A stretch of 64,000 nt of DNA from Acanthochlamys bracteata (Eukaryota; Streptophyta; Magnoliopsida; Pandanales; Velloziaceae): the NCBI GenBank assembly GCA_019914995.1, contig CM034144.1:1064001-1128000 (forward strand), in the 5' to 3' direction. Below are positions 27,747 through 40,405 of the stretch, in pieces. The position numbers were made by a program, and so were the translations under genes. How positions within the stretch are numbered: position 1 is the stretch's first letter; every line of letters begins with the position of its first letter. The notes below the pieces were generated by a model. That model worked only from the letters and a program-made list of their open reading frames with translations, was not told where the DNA came from and did not search any database.

Positions 27747-30700
27747 GTAACTTTTTCAAGATTTTTGTAAATAATTTGATTGCAAATGTAGTATCGTTAA
27801 GTTGATGTTCTTCAACTTTTAAGATGTATATGCTTCTGTGGATACAAGGTGATTGTTTGAAGTTGTCTGAAATCATAGTTCGACAAGTTATTGATTATTG
27901 CATAGTTTGACAGAAGGTTTATGCTCAACAGAAAATTGAGTTGCACAAGCTGTTATTTTAGGTAAGAATAATTTTATAGATTATATATTAGTTTCACATT
28001 GGGCTTATGTGTTCGTAAATGATTTTGGGAGTAATTTTTTAGTCAAAAAATTTACTTTCGCATGATTTATTATGTTTATTTTCACAAATTTAACTTTTCT
28101 TCAAACTCAGTTTTTCATACTTTATTTTTTGAAAATCTATTCTTATGAAAAATTACTTTTTGAAAATCTTTTGTGGATTCACTTGTGGAAAAATAAATAT
28201 ACGCCCTTTCTTGCTATAACCGAGTACAAATTCAGCCAGAACCGCAGTTAGTAAGGAGAAAATTAATTCTATACGAGGAATTAAAAGTTAAAAATTCTAA
28301 GGCACCGGTTTGTTAGAATAGAACGGGAAGGGAGATTGTTTGGAATTATTTAAATAAGATATTTCTTTAAATATTTTAAAAAAATTTTGATAAATGATAT
28401 TGTCTTTTTAATTAAAAAATAATAATTATATATATTAAGATTTAATAATAATAATTAGTTATACTTTGATATTGAAAAATATTTTAGAATACTATAAAAA
28501 TTAAAAAAACTTTTTTTAGAAAAAAATATGAAGAGCTGAAATGGAGATAAAGAAGTACTTCAACCGTAATTTTAAATGGCCACTTATTATTCCTCTTCTT
28601 TATTATCCTTATACATGCCTTCATTCCAATATTAAAAATCTTCTATTTTTTCCTTGGACGTTTAAAAATATTTATAAAATAAAATATTTTATAATAAAAA
28701 TATTTTTATTATTTTTAGAAATGAGTTTTATTTTTTTATTTTTTTAAAAAAATAAAAATATATAATAAAAAAATATTATTATATAAAATTTTACACATTT
28801 TAAAATTTTAAATAATTTTTTAATATATTTATAAATTATATATTAAAAAATATAAAATAAAAATTAAAAAATTATTTTTTTGATAAGTAATATCAAACGG
28901 GTTCTAATTCATTCATCGTCTTCCATAGTCGATGAACTACCGCAGCCCAGTGATACGAAACTGGCGGACCATAACAAGGGAGCCACGACTATTTGTGGAT
29001 CATGTTACAATACAAAGATGTGTGATAGTTCACTCCGTGAAGTGACTTTTTCAGATAAAAAAAATTTTCGGATAACTTAAATTGATATTTTATATTTATT
29101 TTTATAAATTTATTTTTTTGTGAAAATAGTATCACATTGATAGATTATTTTAGGTAATATTTGGAATCGCTTCTCTCTCTTTATCTTTTCGTTTTCATTT
29201 CGTGTTTTTCCGTTTGATTCTCATCAGGAGTAATGAGAATGGTTGTATTGTGGAAGACAAACGAACGAGTGCGGAGCAGGCAATGAAGGAGAAGGCTGCT
29301 GCTACTGAACATAGTTTTGGTTAGTTCAGAAAAGGACATCAAAAACCTGAAGAGAGATCAGAGAATTGAGTTCCTGCCAAATATGCGAAAACTTGTCTTG
29401 CAGGAGGGTTCATTTGAAGAGGGTGAAATTGCTCGGTTTTAAGAAACTGAAAATGGTGATACCTGGAGATGCACATGAAGAAATTGCTGGAGTCAAGCGA
29501 GTTTCTGAAAAATTGCTGGAGATGCACACCTGATTCACTAAACAACCAACATGGACCGTTAAATTTTATTTACTTGTTAGGAGGTGATTCAGAAGTGAGA
29601 TTCTAAAAAGTGAATTATTTAAAAGTTAGTTTGTGAAAGTAAATACAGTAACTTATTGGAAGCTCATTTGTTACGGACGAAAGTGAGTTACTGGTAAAGT
29701 AAAACACGCACTTCGATCAAACAAGGTGCTGTGTCAAGGAAACAATGCAGGTAGTAGTCATCTGTTCTTTTGTTGTTCTTTCAATTTCATATTCTCAGTT
29801 TATAATTTGAAAGGATTTTTGTTTCTGCTGCATTTTAGTGTCAGTGATGTTTTTTGGTTAGGCTTATAAACTTTCAAAAGTAACTCTTCAAAAAATTCTC
29901 TTTCAAACCCATTTTTCTAAAAATTCATTTCTCAAGTTCTAGGATTTCACTTCACTGCAACTAACTGATACACACTTTGGTGAAATTGGTGATGGCTCCA
30001 AAAAATTTTATATTTTTGGAAGATAAACTTTCTTGCAAAAGTTCCAAGTTCTGCTATAAAATCTTCCAAAAAACATATATGTGAATATTGAAATTACACT
30101 ATGGTAGAAGCATAATAAGTTCTTTCCTTCAATGTCTTGACTTTTTATTTTTGGGTTTGTAATATAAAGTTATAATGGCAAGAAACAGGCGTTTGAGTGA
30201 GATTGAAGGAAAAACTGTGGCTTGATATCAGGAAATTTCTAAAGAGACTCAAGTTTTTTACAATGTTATCTGATAGAAAGGAGAAGAATGTGGAAGGTTG
30301 CTTTCATGGTGAATAATGGAATTCCTTGTATGGGAGAACAAAAGTAAAAGGCAAGCAAACAGACCAATGAATCAAATGAATGAATGAATGGAAGGAACAA
30401 GGAGTAGGTCAACTTCAATCAACTACCAAGAGAAAGCAATTGAATAATTTTTTTATCAGTAGGGGTATTTTGGGAAACAAAGCTATTAATAAGAAAAATG
30501 GTAGAAGGCAAACAAACAGCTGCAGCTATCAGAGGACCAGCAGCCACTCCATTCTAAGTTTTTTTATTATTATTTTCCATTTAATAGTATTATAATGTTG
30601 TTTTGATTTAATTTATAAATTATCATCTCCATCCTTTGAGTTTCACCTTCCCCATTTTTAGTCATTACTTTCATTCCATACAAACCATGTGTATGTTGTC

Positions 30701-31595
30701 AAATGAAGCAGTAGCCACAGACCAATGAGATAGAATAAAAAAGAAAGAAAAAGGAGACAGACAACAAATCCCCACCTTCCAAGCCTCAACTCAAAGACCT
30801 TCCATGATTCATGATTTTCATGATTCCATTCATTAATCTTTCTGTTTCACAAGCCAGCTGGATCAAAAAAATTTATGTCATAGTGGTGGTAGTAGATTAA
30901 GAAGGTTGGATCTATCTATGCATTGAAAATTTTTCATGTTTTGCAAGCTTTCTTTTCCTTCCATGAGGATATCAACGAGTCTATGTACAAAATCAAATAC
31001 CTTTACCATCTTTGTTGTTGTTTTTTGTTCTTCCAGAAACAAAAGAGTTTGTTTGATTGGGACCCAAGAACATGGCCAGAAATGCCCCTCTGCAGAAAAT
31101 CCTCAAGTGGAAGGCAAAGAAAAATCTACAGACATCTTTGCCAAGAGTCCAAGAAGACTCCACAAGTATTTCATTCTCAATTTCTCACAGATGCAACAAC
31201 AACAACAGCTTACAACAACAAGAACAACAAAGCTTTTTCTTTACTGGCTCCTGTTTCCTTGTTTATATGGGGTTGGTTTTGTCATGGTCAGACAATCTAC
31301 ACACAGAAGAAAGAAAGAACCTTCTTCACTTTCTCTCTCTCTATCTTCTCACCTCACCCACCTTTATTTTCTCCATTATCTCTTCTCAACTCAAACCCTG
31401 TCTCTCTCTTCCCATCTATATCTTTTATGGCCTGTTGTTGGCTTCTAAGTCTATTTCCCATCTGGGTCTACCACCCTTATTCTTGCTTCTTTTCCTATTC
31501 TTCTTCTTTCTTCTTCTCCAACCCTCTCAAAACTTGTTCTTTGTAGACTTTTTGTTGTTCTTGTTGTTCCAAGCTTTCATCTTTGCGGTGTTGAG
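27747..31595. other. Intergenic region between PP2C and the 203-aa gene
   Basis: 3' flank of PP2C, MITE-like AT-rich sequence (about 27990-28215, 28640-28895, 29575-29715) and, from about 30650, the promoter and long CT-rich leader of the next gene. Short ORFs in 30923-31602 lie in that leader and have no protein-like conservation that I can recognise. Confidence 0.5.
28640..28895. repeat. Dispersed AT-rich repeat (family 2)
   Basis: Long A/T tracts ending aattatttttttgataagtaatatcaaacggg, parallel to the end at 53065-53090 (aattatttttttaataaactgaaccaaacag). Confidence 0.45.
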
Positions 31596-33004
31596 ATGGT
31601 GAAGAAGGGAAAGCAAGCAGCTTTGGAGATATCTAATCCGTACCCAGTCATGGGTGAAGATGCAAAAGCAAGGTTCAGGTTCCATAGCTTGATGCAGGAT
31701 TATGAGGAACTGTTAAAGGTGTGATCTTTGATTTCTCTTTTCTCTTTTCTAGTTATTGTTATTTGTGTATGTATGTTTGGATCTATGGATTTCTGATTCA
31801 ATTCTTAGATCCAGATCTGAGATTTGTTTGATGGATTTGATCTCGGAAGTAGATGGTTGAATCCTTTTATGGATCTAAGGTTTCAAAAGATGATCTAGTT
31901 TCTTTCAAAAGGGTGCCCCAGTGATTGTTCAGTGAGGAGGGTTTGAAGTTGGTGATATAATAAAAAGAATTTTATCATTTTACAGATCTTATATGTTCGG
32001 GCATGAATCTCCTTCTTGTTGGATCTTCTTAAATGATCTTTAGCTGTTAGTTTCCTTAAGAAATATTTGTTAAGTGAACAGCTCTTTAATCTTTTCTATA
32101 GATTACTTTGATCCTCTTCCAAATTTCTAAGCCTGAAATTTGTATATAGAAACTAACTTTTAAAGATAATTGCTCTGTGCTTTTGATCTTGTGTTTTGTT
32201 TATTCTTGAGAAAACATAGTTTTAGTTGGTCTCATGCTTTCATCTATCTAGCTTGATTTCTGCTTAATGTTAGATATATTAATTCGTAAGGATTCTTTTG
32301 TTACAGGAAACAGAAGCCAAGAGAAAGAGACTCCAGAAAATGCAAAAGAAGAAGCTTAAGCTCTTGGCTGAAGTCAAGTAAGAAGTCTTTACAACTCTGT
32401 TGTTTTTTCTGCAGTTTCCATTTTATTTTCATCAATATGATGCGAATTACATTATTGATAGAATTGAACTCATGCCTAAGCCATCTCTTCTTTTCATCAA
32501 ACACTTAGGTTCTTGCGAAAGAAATACAAGAGTTTCTGTGAAAATCCATCTCAAGAAAACATGTACAGATTGAAGAAGCAAACATACACAATCCCATCTC
32601 AGTCGACATATACAGCACAAACCTCAGTAAATAATGAGAGTTATGTTGATCGCACATGGATTCAGAAACCAAACCGTGTACAGAAACCAATTGCAGCTCC
32701 AGTACTAGACTTGAACCAGAGTTCCTACCCGGTAAATTTTCTGGTCAAAGCTATTTATATAAAATGCTGTTTGTGGTATGTCTAAATGACATGTGTTTTG
32801 GAAATACAGAATGCTGAAGAAATTCAGGAATTCCAGGTTGAATGGGAACCTTTGAAGTTGGACAAACAGAAGAGCAGGTGTTCCTTGGAAGGAGAAGTGA
32901 TGAGCGATCTTAATGCCTCTGCTTATAGAGATGGCAGTAACAGTTCGAGTAGATTGGGTAAGAGGAAAATTACATGGCAAGATCAAGTAGCTTTGAAGGT
33001 TTAA
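31596..33004 (+). CDS. Plant protein of unknown function with basic coiled-coil-like segment, 203 aa
   Basis: Four exons: 31596-31718, 32307-32377, 32509-32731, 32810-33004; phases close. The N-terminus is MVKKGKQAALEISNPYPVMG. Residues about 30-75 are rich in Lys, Glu and Leu (FRFHSLMQDYEELLKETEAK then RKRLQKMQKKKLKLLAEVKF), as expected of an amphipathic helix or coiled coil with possible nuclear targeting. The second half is polar and Ser/Gln-rich, with LDLNQSSYP (an LxLxL-like patch resembling an EAR motif, but not tested), ending LGKRKITWQDQVALKV. I do not recognise a named family. Continuous phase, canonical splice sites and coding-like composition support a real gene. Confidence 0.8.
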
Positions 33005-34462
33005 AATCTGCTACTTATCTGTTGTGGAAGTATCATGCGTAAAGAAAGAAACGAAAGGAATAGAATTCCTGTCTTACGACAAGAATCATGAATATATATA
33101 TAAAGGGTGATTTCTTGTTATTATTTTAAAGAGAACTTGTATTACAATTCTCAAGGTAGTAAAATCTTCAGATTGATATTTCTTGTGTCTTCCATGGTTG
33201 GAGTTGTTTTGCTCATAATGGATGAATCATGCTGAAGTTATTTTACTATTGAGTTACAGAATACGGTGTTATGGAAATTGTGCTGCTGGAAACCTTTCAT
33301 TCATTCGTTATTCTGTCTTTCATTTTAAAAATCATGATATTGCAGAGCTCAGAATGAAACTATTGATGCATTGGAACCAGTTTTGGTTATGCAGATTTTC
33401 TCTATAACAATCTTGCTCTGGATTTATTTGGTTTATCTGAATTGATCTGTTATCTAAATTTGAAAATACTGAGAATTTCTTGCTTTCATTTCTTCAGTTT
33501 TTTTTCTTTTAATCTTTCTAAATCATACTGAAGATTCTATTTAACTATTTAACGTGTGTTATCTGAAACTGATAGATTGGTGTTGGAATCATTTGAAAAG
33601 CTCTGAAGCTTGTTGATGTTCAGTAACTTAAGTATGAAACAGAACATAGTAACAGAAGCAGTTTTGGAAAAGCTAGAAGATTGTGATTTCACAACTTATA
33701 GCTTTTGATTCTGAAGAGAAGTTTCTTTGATTGCGTTTTAGAAGCGAGTTGTTAGAAATAATATTACTGAAAATAATTTGAAAATTTTTTTAATTTTATC
33801 TGAAAGTAAATTTTTATATTTTTGTGTATTATTTTGTGTTTGAAAATGAGACGTTGAAAGTAAAAGGAAGCGAATTTTTTGATGAAAAAACGCAGCTTGT
33901 TTATCAACTCCTTCAAACTCTCTTTTTTTAAATTAATTTTTAATATAAAATAATTTTAAAAATTAAAATAAATAACTTCTATTAAAATTATTTTTAAATT
34001 TAATTTTATAATTCAATTATAATATAAATAATTATAAAAAATATTTTTATTAATATTTTTAAATTTATTTTTTAAACTTATTTTTAAAAAAATGAGTTTA
34101 TTATAAAGTAAACACGTAAAATTCGGCCTCGAAATTTCAATAAAAAAAAGTTGGCCTGTAGGCCCATTTAAACAAGCGATGAAAGAACAGTTTTGTCCAC
34201 GCTCTTTTCCTCTCTCTCCCTCTCCCTCTCAAAACTCAATCCTACAAAGTTTTTCTGCTTATTATCTTCACGCAAGAACACAATAAATTCTGCTGTTTCA
34301 AAACAAAGCAACAAATCTCTCTCTCTCTTTTGTTTCTTTGATTCTTACTTTGTTTCTGTGAGCATGGAATAGAGAGATGGTGGAGTAGAGATAGAGAAAG
34401 AATCAGCATAGAGTGTTTTGAAAGCAAAAAAGATTAGTTTTCACTAAAGAAAAGGAGTCTTA
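33005..34462. other. Spacer before PGR3, with PGR3 leader
   Basis: 3' flank of the 203-aa gene, an AT-rich block (about 33770-34110), then a CT-rich leader (34200-34460, including tctctc runs) of PGR3. No gene seen. Confidence 0.5.
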
Positions 34463-37400
34463 ATGGGTTCGTGTGTTTTGGATATCTACTGCTCAGGAAT
34501 TGGTATTAGTTACACAAAAAATGTTGATTTTAATTGCTCACAAGGTTTCCCTAGTGGTTTTTCTCAATTGAAAAGGAGAAGGTTTGAAATTTCTAAGTAT
34601 TCGGCTTCTGGTTCTTTCATATTTCGTCGGAAGGTGAAGAAAAGTCATCTGGTTCAGTGCCGATTAAGCTCGGGAAGTTCGTTCTGTGCCAATGTCAGTA
34701 AGTCTAGAAAGGGGGTAGATTCTGAGAGTGTTATTGAGGATTTGAAGTCCATTTCTGATCCAATTCAGGCAATGGAAGTGTTTGAGTCTATCGCGACGCA
34801 GCCGGTTATTGTCCATACGACTGAATCATATAATTATATGCTTGAGTTCTTGAGAATTCATGGCAGAGTGGAGGACATGGCAAAGGTGTTTGATATAATG
34901 CAAAAGCAGATCGTAAAGAGAAATCCGGAAACATTTCTTGTAATTTTTAAAGCGCTTAATGTTCGCGGTGGCCTCCGAAGTGCTCCTTTTGCCTTGCCGA
35001 GAATGCAGAAAGCTGGTTTTGCTTTGAACGCGTTTTCATATAATGGGTTGATACATTACCTTCTAAAGTCAGGTTTTTGGCAAGAGGCAATGGAGGCTTA
35101 CAGAAGAATGGTTTCAGAAGGAATTGTTCCAAGCTTAAAGACTTATTCTGCTCTTATGGTAGCTACTGGGAAGAGAAGAGAGACAGATAAAATCATGAGC
35201 TTACTTTATGAGATGGAGAAACTGGGATTGAAGCCGAATGTCTATACCTTTACGATATGTATTAGAGCTCTTGGGCAAGCTGGTAAGATAAATGAGGCGT
35301 ATGACGTTTTAAAGAGGATGGAGGAAGATGGCTGTAGGCCAGATGTTGTGACTCACACTGTAATGATAAACGTTCTCTGTGAAAATGGTAGACTTGAGGA
35401 AGCAAAGGAATTGTTTGTGAAAATGAAGGCAAGCGATCAGAAACCAGATAGGGTGACTTACATTACAATGTTAGACAAATTTGGCGAGGCTGGTGATATG
35501 CAATCAGTGTGGGAATTTTGGAGAGAAATGGAAGCTGATGGCTACAAAACAGATGTGGTTGTTTATACTGCTGTTATAGATGCCTTATGCAGGGAAGGTA
35601 AGCTTGAAGAAGCTTATGACATCTTAGATGCAATGGTGAGCAAAGATATCTTGCCAAATTCTTACACGTATAACACTTTGATTAATGGGCTTTTGAGGGC
35701 AGACAGATTGACCGAAGCTATAGAAATTCTCAACTATATAGAATCTCGAGGACTGGAAGTCACTGGATACACTTACATACTCTTCATTGACTACTATGCC
35801 AAATCAGGAGAAACTGAGAAAGCTCTTGAGGTGTACGAGGCTATGAAAACCCATGGCGTTGTTCCAGATATTGTAGCTTGTAATGCATGCTTACACGGCT
35901 TAGCAGAGTCAGGAATGCTGTGGCAGGCAAAAAGTATTTTCCATGAGTTGAAAGCGATTGGCCTTTCTCCTGATGCTATCACTTATAGTATGATGATTAA
36001 ATGCTGTAGTAAGGCTGGGAAACCTGATGATGCTCTCCAGTACTTTGCTCAGATGTGGGAACATGATTGCAAACCTGATGAAATCTCAATTAATTCATTG
36101 ATTGACACCCTGTATAAGTCTGGTAGAGAAAGTGAAGCTTGGAAGATGTTCTATAGCATGGGGTCTATGAATCTTGCACCAACTGTTGTGACATACAACA
36201 CATTGCTGGCAGGCTTACGGAAGGAGCGTAAAGTGCAGGAAGTTAAGCAGTTGTTTCAGGAAATGGAGACAAATGGTTGTTCTCCAAATACCATAACATA
36301 CAACACAGTGCTTGATTGTCTCAGCAAAAATGGTGAACTTGATTTGGCCTTACAAATGCTTTATGGAATGGCAGATAAGGACTGCAAGCCTGACTTACTA
36401 TCCTATAACACGGTTATTCATGGTTTAGTAAAGGAAGATAGGGTTAATGAGGCATTATGGCTTTTCCATCAAATGAGAAAAGTTTTCTTTCCAGATTTTG
36501 TGACCCTGTGCAGTGTTTTACCAGGCTTTATAAAAAATGGATATGTGAATGATGCATTGCAAATACTCGAGAAATATACTAGTCAACCAGATGCTGAAAT
36601 GAATAGGTACTCTTGGGAGGCTCTAATGGAGGGAGTACTTTGTGAAGCTGGAATTCATCAATCAATTGAATTTGCAGATGGAGCTATTAGAAATAGAAGT
36701 TGTCTGAATGACTTCTTCTTATGCCCAATTATTAGGCATCTTTGCAAGCTTAAGAAGATTTCAGAAGCACACCAACTATTTGAGAGATTCAAAACTTATG
36801 GAGTTTCACCAACGACCGAAACATACAATGCAATGATTGTTGGGTTTATTGATTCGGGGATCATCTTGGCTGCCCAAGAAATGTTTCATGATATGAAAAG
36901 GGTTGGCTGTCCTCCTGACGTTGTTACTTATAATGCATTACTGGATGCTCTGGGGAAATCAAGAAAGATCGAAGAAATGTTGTATTTGTACGAGGAGATG
37001 CATTCCAGGGGATGTAAAGCAAATAGCATAACCTACAATATAGTAATTTCTGGCCTGGTTAAGTCAGATAGACTAGATCAGGCTATGGATTTCTATTATG
37101 ATTTGATGAGCCGGGAATTCGTTCCCACGCCTTGCACATACGGCCCTCTTATAGATGGACATCTGAAAAGAGGAAAACTGGATGAGGCAGATCTACTGTT
37201 TAAAGAGATGTTGGAATATGGATGCAGACCTAATTGTGCTATTTATAACATTCTCATAAATGGGTTCGGAAAAGCAGGTGAAGTGGGGAGGGCCTGTGAA
37301 CTGTTTCAGAGGATGGTTAAGGAGGGTATACAGCCTGATGTGAAGTCTTACACAATTCTCATGGAGACTCTTTTGATGGTTGATAGAATCAATGATGCGC

Positions 37401-37807
37401 TCAGTCTGTTCAAGGAAATGATAATATCAGGGCTTGAGCCAGACTTAATCACTTACAATTTTTTGATCAATGGCCTTGGAAGATCTCAGAGATTAGACGA
37501 AGCTATGGAACTTTTCTATGAGATGCAGAATAAAGGAATCTTTCCAGACTTGTACACATACAATTCCCTGATTCTCAACTATGGTAAAGCAGGATTGATC
37601 GATGTTGCTGGGAAGATGTATGAAGAGCTTCAACTACAAGGACTTTCGCCTAATGTTTTCACATACAATGCCTTAATTCGAGGGTATAGTGCATCAGGTA
37701 AAGCAGATCATGCTTATGCTGTGTATGAGAGGATGATGGCTGGAGGTTGCGATCCCAATATGGGAACATATGCGCAGCTCCCCAACCAGTCCAGACCTGT
37801 AAGGTAG
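34463..37807 (+). CDS. PGR3: Chloroplast pentatricopeptide repeat protein PGR3
   Basis: Single intronless ORF of 1114 aa, the length of Arabidopsis PGR3 (about 1112 aa). The first 80 or so residues are Ser/Arg/Lys-rich and poor in acidic residues, as in a plastid transit peptide. Then about 27 P-class PPR units follow, each about 35 aa, with repeated patterns such as PDVVTYNALLDALGKSRKIE, PNVYTFTICIRALGQAGKIN and PDLITYNFLINGLGRSQRLD. It ends in GTYAQLPNQSRPVR, close to the known C-terminus. In Arabidopsis PGR3 binds plastid RNA, stabilises the petL operon transcript and supports translation of petL and ndh RNA, so it is needed for cytochrome b6f and NDH function. The PP2C gene upstream is also its Arabidopsis neighbour from memory. 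No frame breaks. Confidence 0.95.
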   Translation: MGSCVLDIYCSGIGISYTKNVDFNCSQGFPSGFSQLKRRRFEISKYSASGSFIFRRKVKKSHLVQCRLSSGSSFCANVSKSRKGVDSESVIEDLKSISDPIQAMEVFESIATQPVIVHTTESYNYMLEFLRIHGRVEDMAKVFDIMQKQIVKRNPETFLVIFKALNVRGGLRSAPFALPRMQKAGFALNAFSYNGLIHYLLKSGFWQEAMEAYRRMVSEGIVPSLKTYSALMVATGKRRETDKIMSLLYEMEKLGLKPNVYTFTICIRALGQAGKINEAYDVLKRMEEDGCRPDVVTHTVMINVLCENGRLEEAKELFVKMKASDQKPDRVTYITMLDKFGEAGDMQSVWEFWREMEADGYKTDVVVYTAVIDALCREGKLEEAYDILDAMVSKDILPNSYTYNTLINGLLRADRLTEAIEILNYIESRGLEVTGYTYILFIDYYAKSGETEKALEVYEAMKTHGVVPDIVACNACLHGLAESGMLWQAKSIFHELKAIGLSPDAITYSMMIKCCSKAGKPDDALQYFAQMWEHDCKPDEISINSLIDTLYKSGRESEAWKMFYSMGSMNLAPTVVTYNTLLAGLRKERKVQEVKQLFQEMETNGCSPNTITYNTVLDCLSKNGELDLALQMLYGMADKDCKPDLLSYNTVIHGLVKEDRVNEALWLFHQMRKVFFPDFVTLCSVLPGFIKNGYVNDALQILEKYTSQPDAEMNRYSWEALMEGVLCEAGIHQSIEFADGAIRNRSCLNDFFLCPIIRHLCKLKKISEAHQLFERFKTYGVSPTTETYNAMIVGFIDSGIILAAQEMFHDMKRVGCPPDVVTYNALLDALGKSRKIEEMLYLYEEMHSRGCKANSITYNIVISGLVKSDRLDQAMDFYYDLMSREFVPTPCTYGPLIDGHLKRGKLDEADLLFKEMLEYGCRPNCAIYNILINGFGKAGEVGRACELFQRMVKEGIQPDVKSYTILMETLLMVDRINDALSLFKEMIISGLEPDLITYNFLINGLGRSQRLDEAMELFYEMQNKGIFPDLYTYNSLILNYGKAGLIDVAGKMYEELQLQGLSPNVFTYNALIRGYSASGKADHAYAVYERMMAGGCDPNMGTYAQLPNQSRPVR

Positions 37808-39483
37808 TTTTTTATACAACTAAAATAGTACTTGTCACTGTACATTATACTCAACTGTGCCATCACTGAGCTCTTTGTACGCATAACTTGTGAAATACCT
37901 TTATTCTTTCTTTGCAAATATGATTGATGTCTGGAGCTCAATATATCATCTCTGAAGGTCTTTCAAGTAGCATATAGTCGGTGCGATATGATCTTTGGAG
38001 AGAACTGTCTACTAACCCTTTTCTTACATAAATATTTTTACAATCTGAGTGCAATTGTATGCATGCTTGCATGCATTCATGAAAGAGGCAGGATATGTAA
38101 AGAAATAGCAGGTTATGTTTCCCATCCATGCTTGCTCTTCGTCTTAAGATGTGAAAGCTGGTTCATATTGCGGGATCTATTGTTGCATGTGAAGTTTGAC
38201 TTGATATTGCAATCTACTTGAATTAAATACTTCTAGCATTGAGTTGGTCTATCTTGTCATTTTTATTGCTTAGGACTTGTTCGGTTACAATGAAGTGAGT
38301 TCCAAAAATGTGAGTTCTCTGAGAAGTGGGTTTGAGTGTCTGTTTGATTATATTTGGAAGCGAGTCTGGAAGTGATATTTTGTAACTGGTTGTATTTCAA
38401 GTGAGTCTTTAACAGAAAAATGTAAGTTCGGACAACGGCTGTTATCCTTTCATTATGACTAATGGAATAATATTATAGCCATTTTAGTATATGATCAATG
38501 TCTTCAGATACAATGCAAGGGTGTCAAATGAAGAATTTGTTGTTTCATATCCTCTCCCTCTTTCTTTTTCGTAGAGTTACTATGCTTCGACAATAGCAAA
38601 CTCTACAGCTAAGCCAGTGTCCATGGGAGTGCTTTGTCATTCTCCCGGATCCCAAACTTGTGAAAAATATTATTAGCGCTTCAATTATGGAGATTGCTGT
38701 ACTTTATGATATTGTTTGTTATATTGTAAAACTATATGGTTTTTCTGTCCGTCAACATGTGTAGAAGTATGCATGATCTTTCAGAGATATAACATTTTAA
38801 CTGCATTTCAATTGCCAGATTTTACTCTCTGAGCTTTATCAAGAGGATATATAGGCGCTAGTTCTCAAAAATGTAGTTGTAGAAGTCTTCTAACGATTTT
38901 TTTAAGTTTCAGATATGCAAAGAGGAGCAGTTTGCGCACCCCACTGGATTAGAACTATGCTAATGGATTAACAAACTTCTGCAGCCCACTGGATTATCAA
39001 TTGACTTCTGCAACGGAAGGTGTATTTCAAAACTTTTATTGCAGTAAGCGAAATGATCAAAGCGAGTAAGTTCTATCTACCAAACTAGAATCAAATTTGA
39101 ACACTGATTCATAGCAAATAGAGTACACAATACCACCAAACTACCACCTAGTTGTTCTTTTCTAATATTCTGTGCATTTTAATTAGGATGAAATGCCTCG
39201 GTTGCTGCAAATCCTATTTGTGAGAGAGATGGGATGAGTTAGAGTTTACTTTTCCTGAAATTAGTGGATTGGCATGAACGGAATTGGTAGACTTGTGGTA
39301 GAATATAAAAGACATAAGGGCATTGGCAGTTGTCATATTTCTAGATAACAACTGGTAAAGCTTCTTACTGAAGATATGGCCTACAAACTTCTTTTGTCTT
39401 TGATTAACTAACAGAAACTTAACTATCCGTGAATATTATAATATCTATCTTATGAAAGTTTCCTCTAACTATTTTATAACATA

Positions 39484-39659
39484 AAGGCATGTTTACTTCA
39501 CTCCGGAAGTGATGTTCTTCCATTAAAATGTCACTTCCGGATGAGTTAAAGTGATTTCTTATATTTACCTTCACAAATTTACTTCAAATTTATTTTGCAG
39601 TAACTAATTTCTTATAAACTCATTTCGAAACCTCATTGCGTGCAAATAAACGCGCCCTT
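39484..39659. mobile_element. Probable MITE with internal hairpin
   Basis: The ends are roughly inverted: AGGCATGTTTACTT at the left, and the right end AAATAAACGCGCCCT, whose complement starts AGGGCGCGTTTATTT. Inside, CCGGAAGTGA (39503-39512) and TCACTTCCGG (39531-39540) form a perfect 10-bp inverted repeat. A related segment, in opposite orientation and more decayed, lies at about 29575-29715. Confidence 0.5.
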
Positions 39660-40405
39660 AGCCATGAGCTTGTGGATGATAATGGTCCGCTCTGATGCAA
39701 CCGTCTGAGGAAGGTGAAACTTGCATGGCTTTGTCCCTTCCCTGCTTTTGTGGATTTGGATGAATGGTATTAACGTATGCCTCAATATGAAAACAAGTGT
39801 GCATCTATATTACACGCATATTCTTCTCATAGTACGCTTTTTAGATTGGTTTTCTTAGTTAATAATAGAGACCTGCCACATTTACAAGGTTTCAATCAAT
39901 ACTTTAATGGGTGTTTTTTGCTACTTGCTTCATTTTTTCTTGTGGTCCGTGGGCAGAAGATAATACTTAACTAGAAAGCCTAGCACTTGGAAGCAAAAGA
40001 GTTGGAAGATTACTTGAATTTGCATTGCCACAAACTTGGTGTGGATATCCTTACAGCAAGACAACTGGCCTAGACGAACTTTGCAGCCGACACCATTTAG
40101 AAGAAACTAGCTTTTCCATACGAAGAATTCATTCTATATACATGGGCTATAATGGTTTAATGAATCTATACAATGCGAGTATGCATTGATTTCGACTCAA
40201 AACAACTGCTTCTTGAATTTCTGTTCATACTAACAGTATGTTAGTGATATTTAATTTGTCGGTTAGGAGTTCTTTAGCTTTAAGCATGTCTTATTCTTTT
40301 CTTGATGAAAGATGGAGTACGCTTGCTTGCGTTTATCGTTGACGTAAGTTTCTGCGCACTAACATTTCCAGCATCTCTAGCTTACGAGAGTGGTTGGAAC
40401 AAGGA

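Noticed and set aside
28880..29080. 66-codon ORF starting MISNIKRVLIHSSSS
   Set aside because: It overlaps the end of an AT-rich repeat and shows no family resemblance or splice context.
29240..29540. GC-richer patch between PP2C and the 203-aa gene that might be a gene relic
   Set aside because: Frames are interrupted within about 30 codons and no protein family is recognisable; the internal repetition (gaaattgctggagtc-like words) is short.
30923..31602. Three overlapping ORFs of 170-207 codons before the 203-aa gene
   Set aside because: They overlap each other in different frames of a CT-rich leader and give Ser/Phe/Leu low-complexity proteins. The annotated ATG at 31596 opens the phase-consistent gene.
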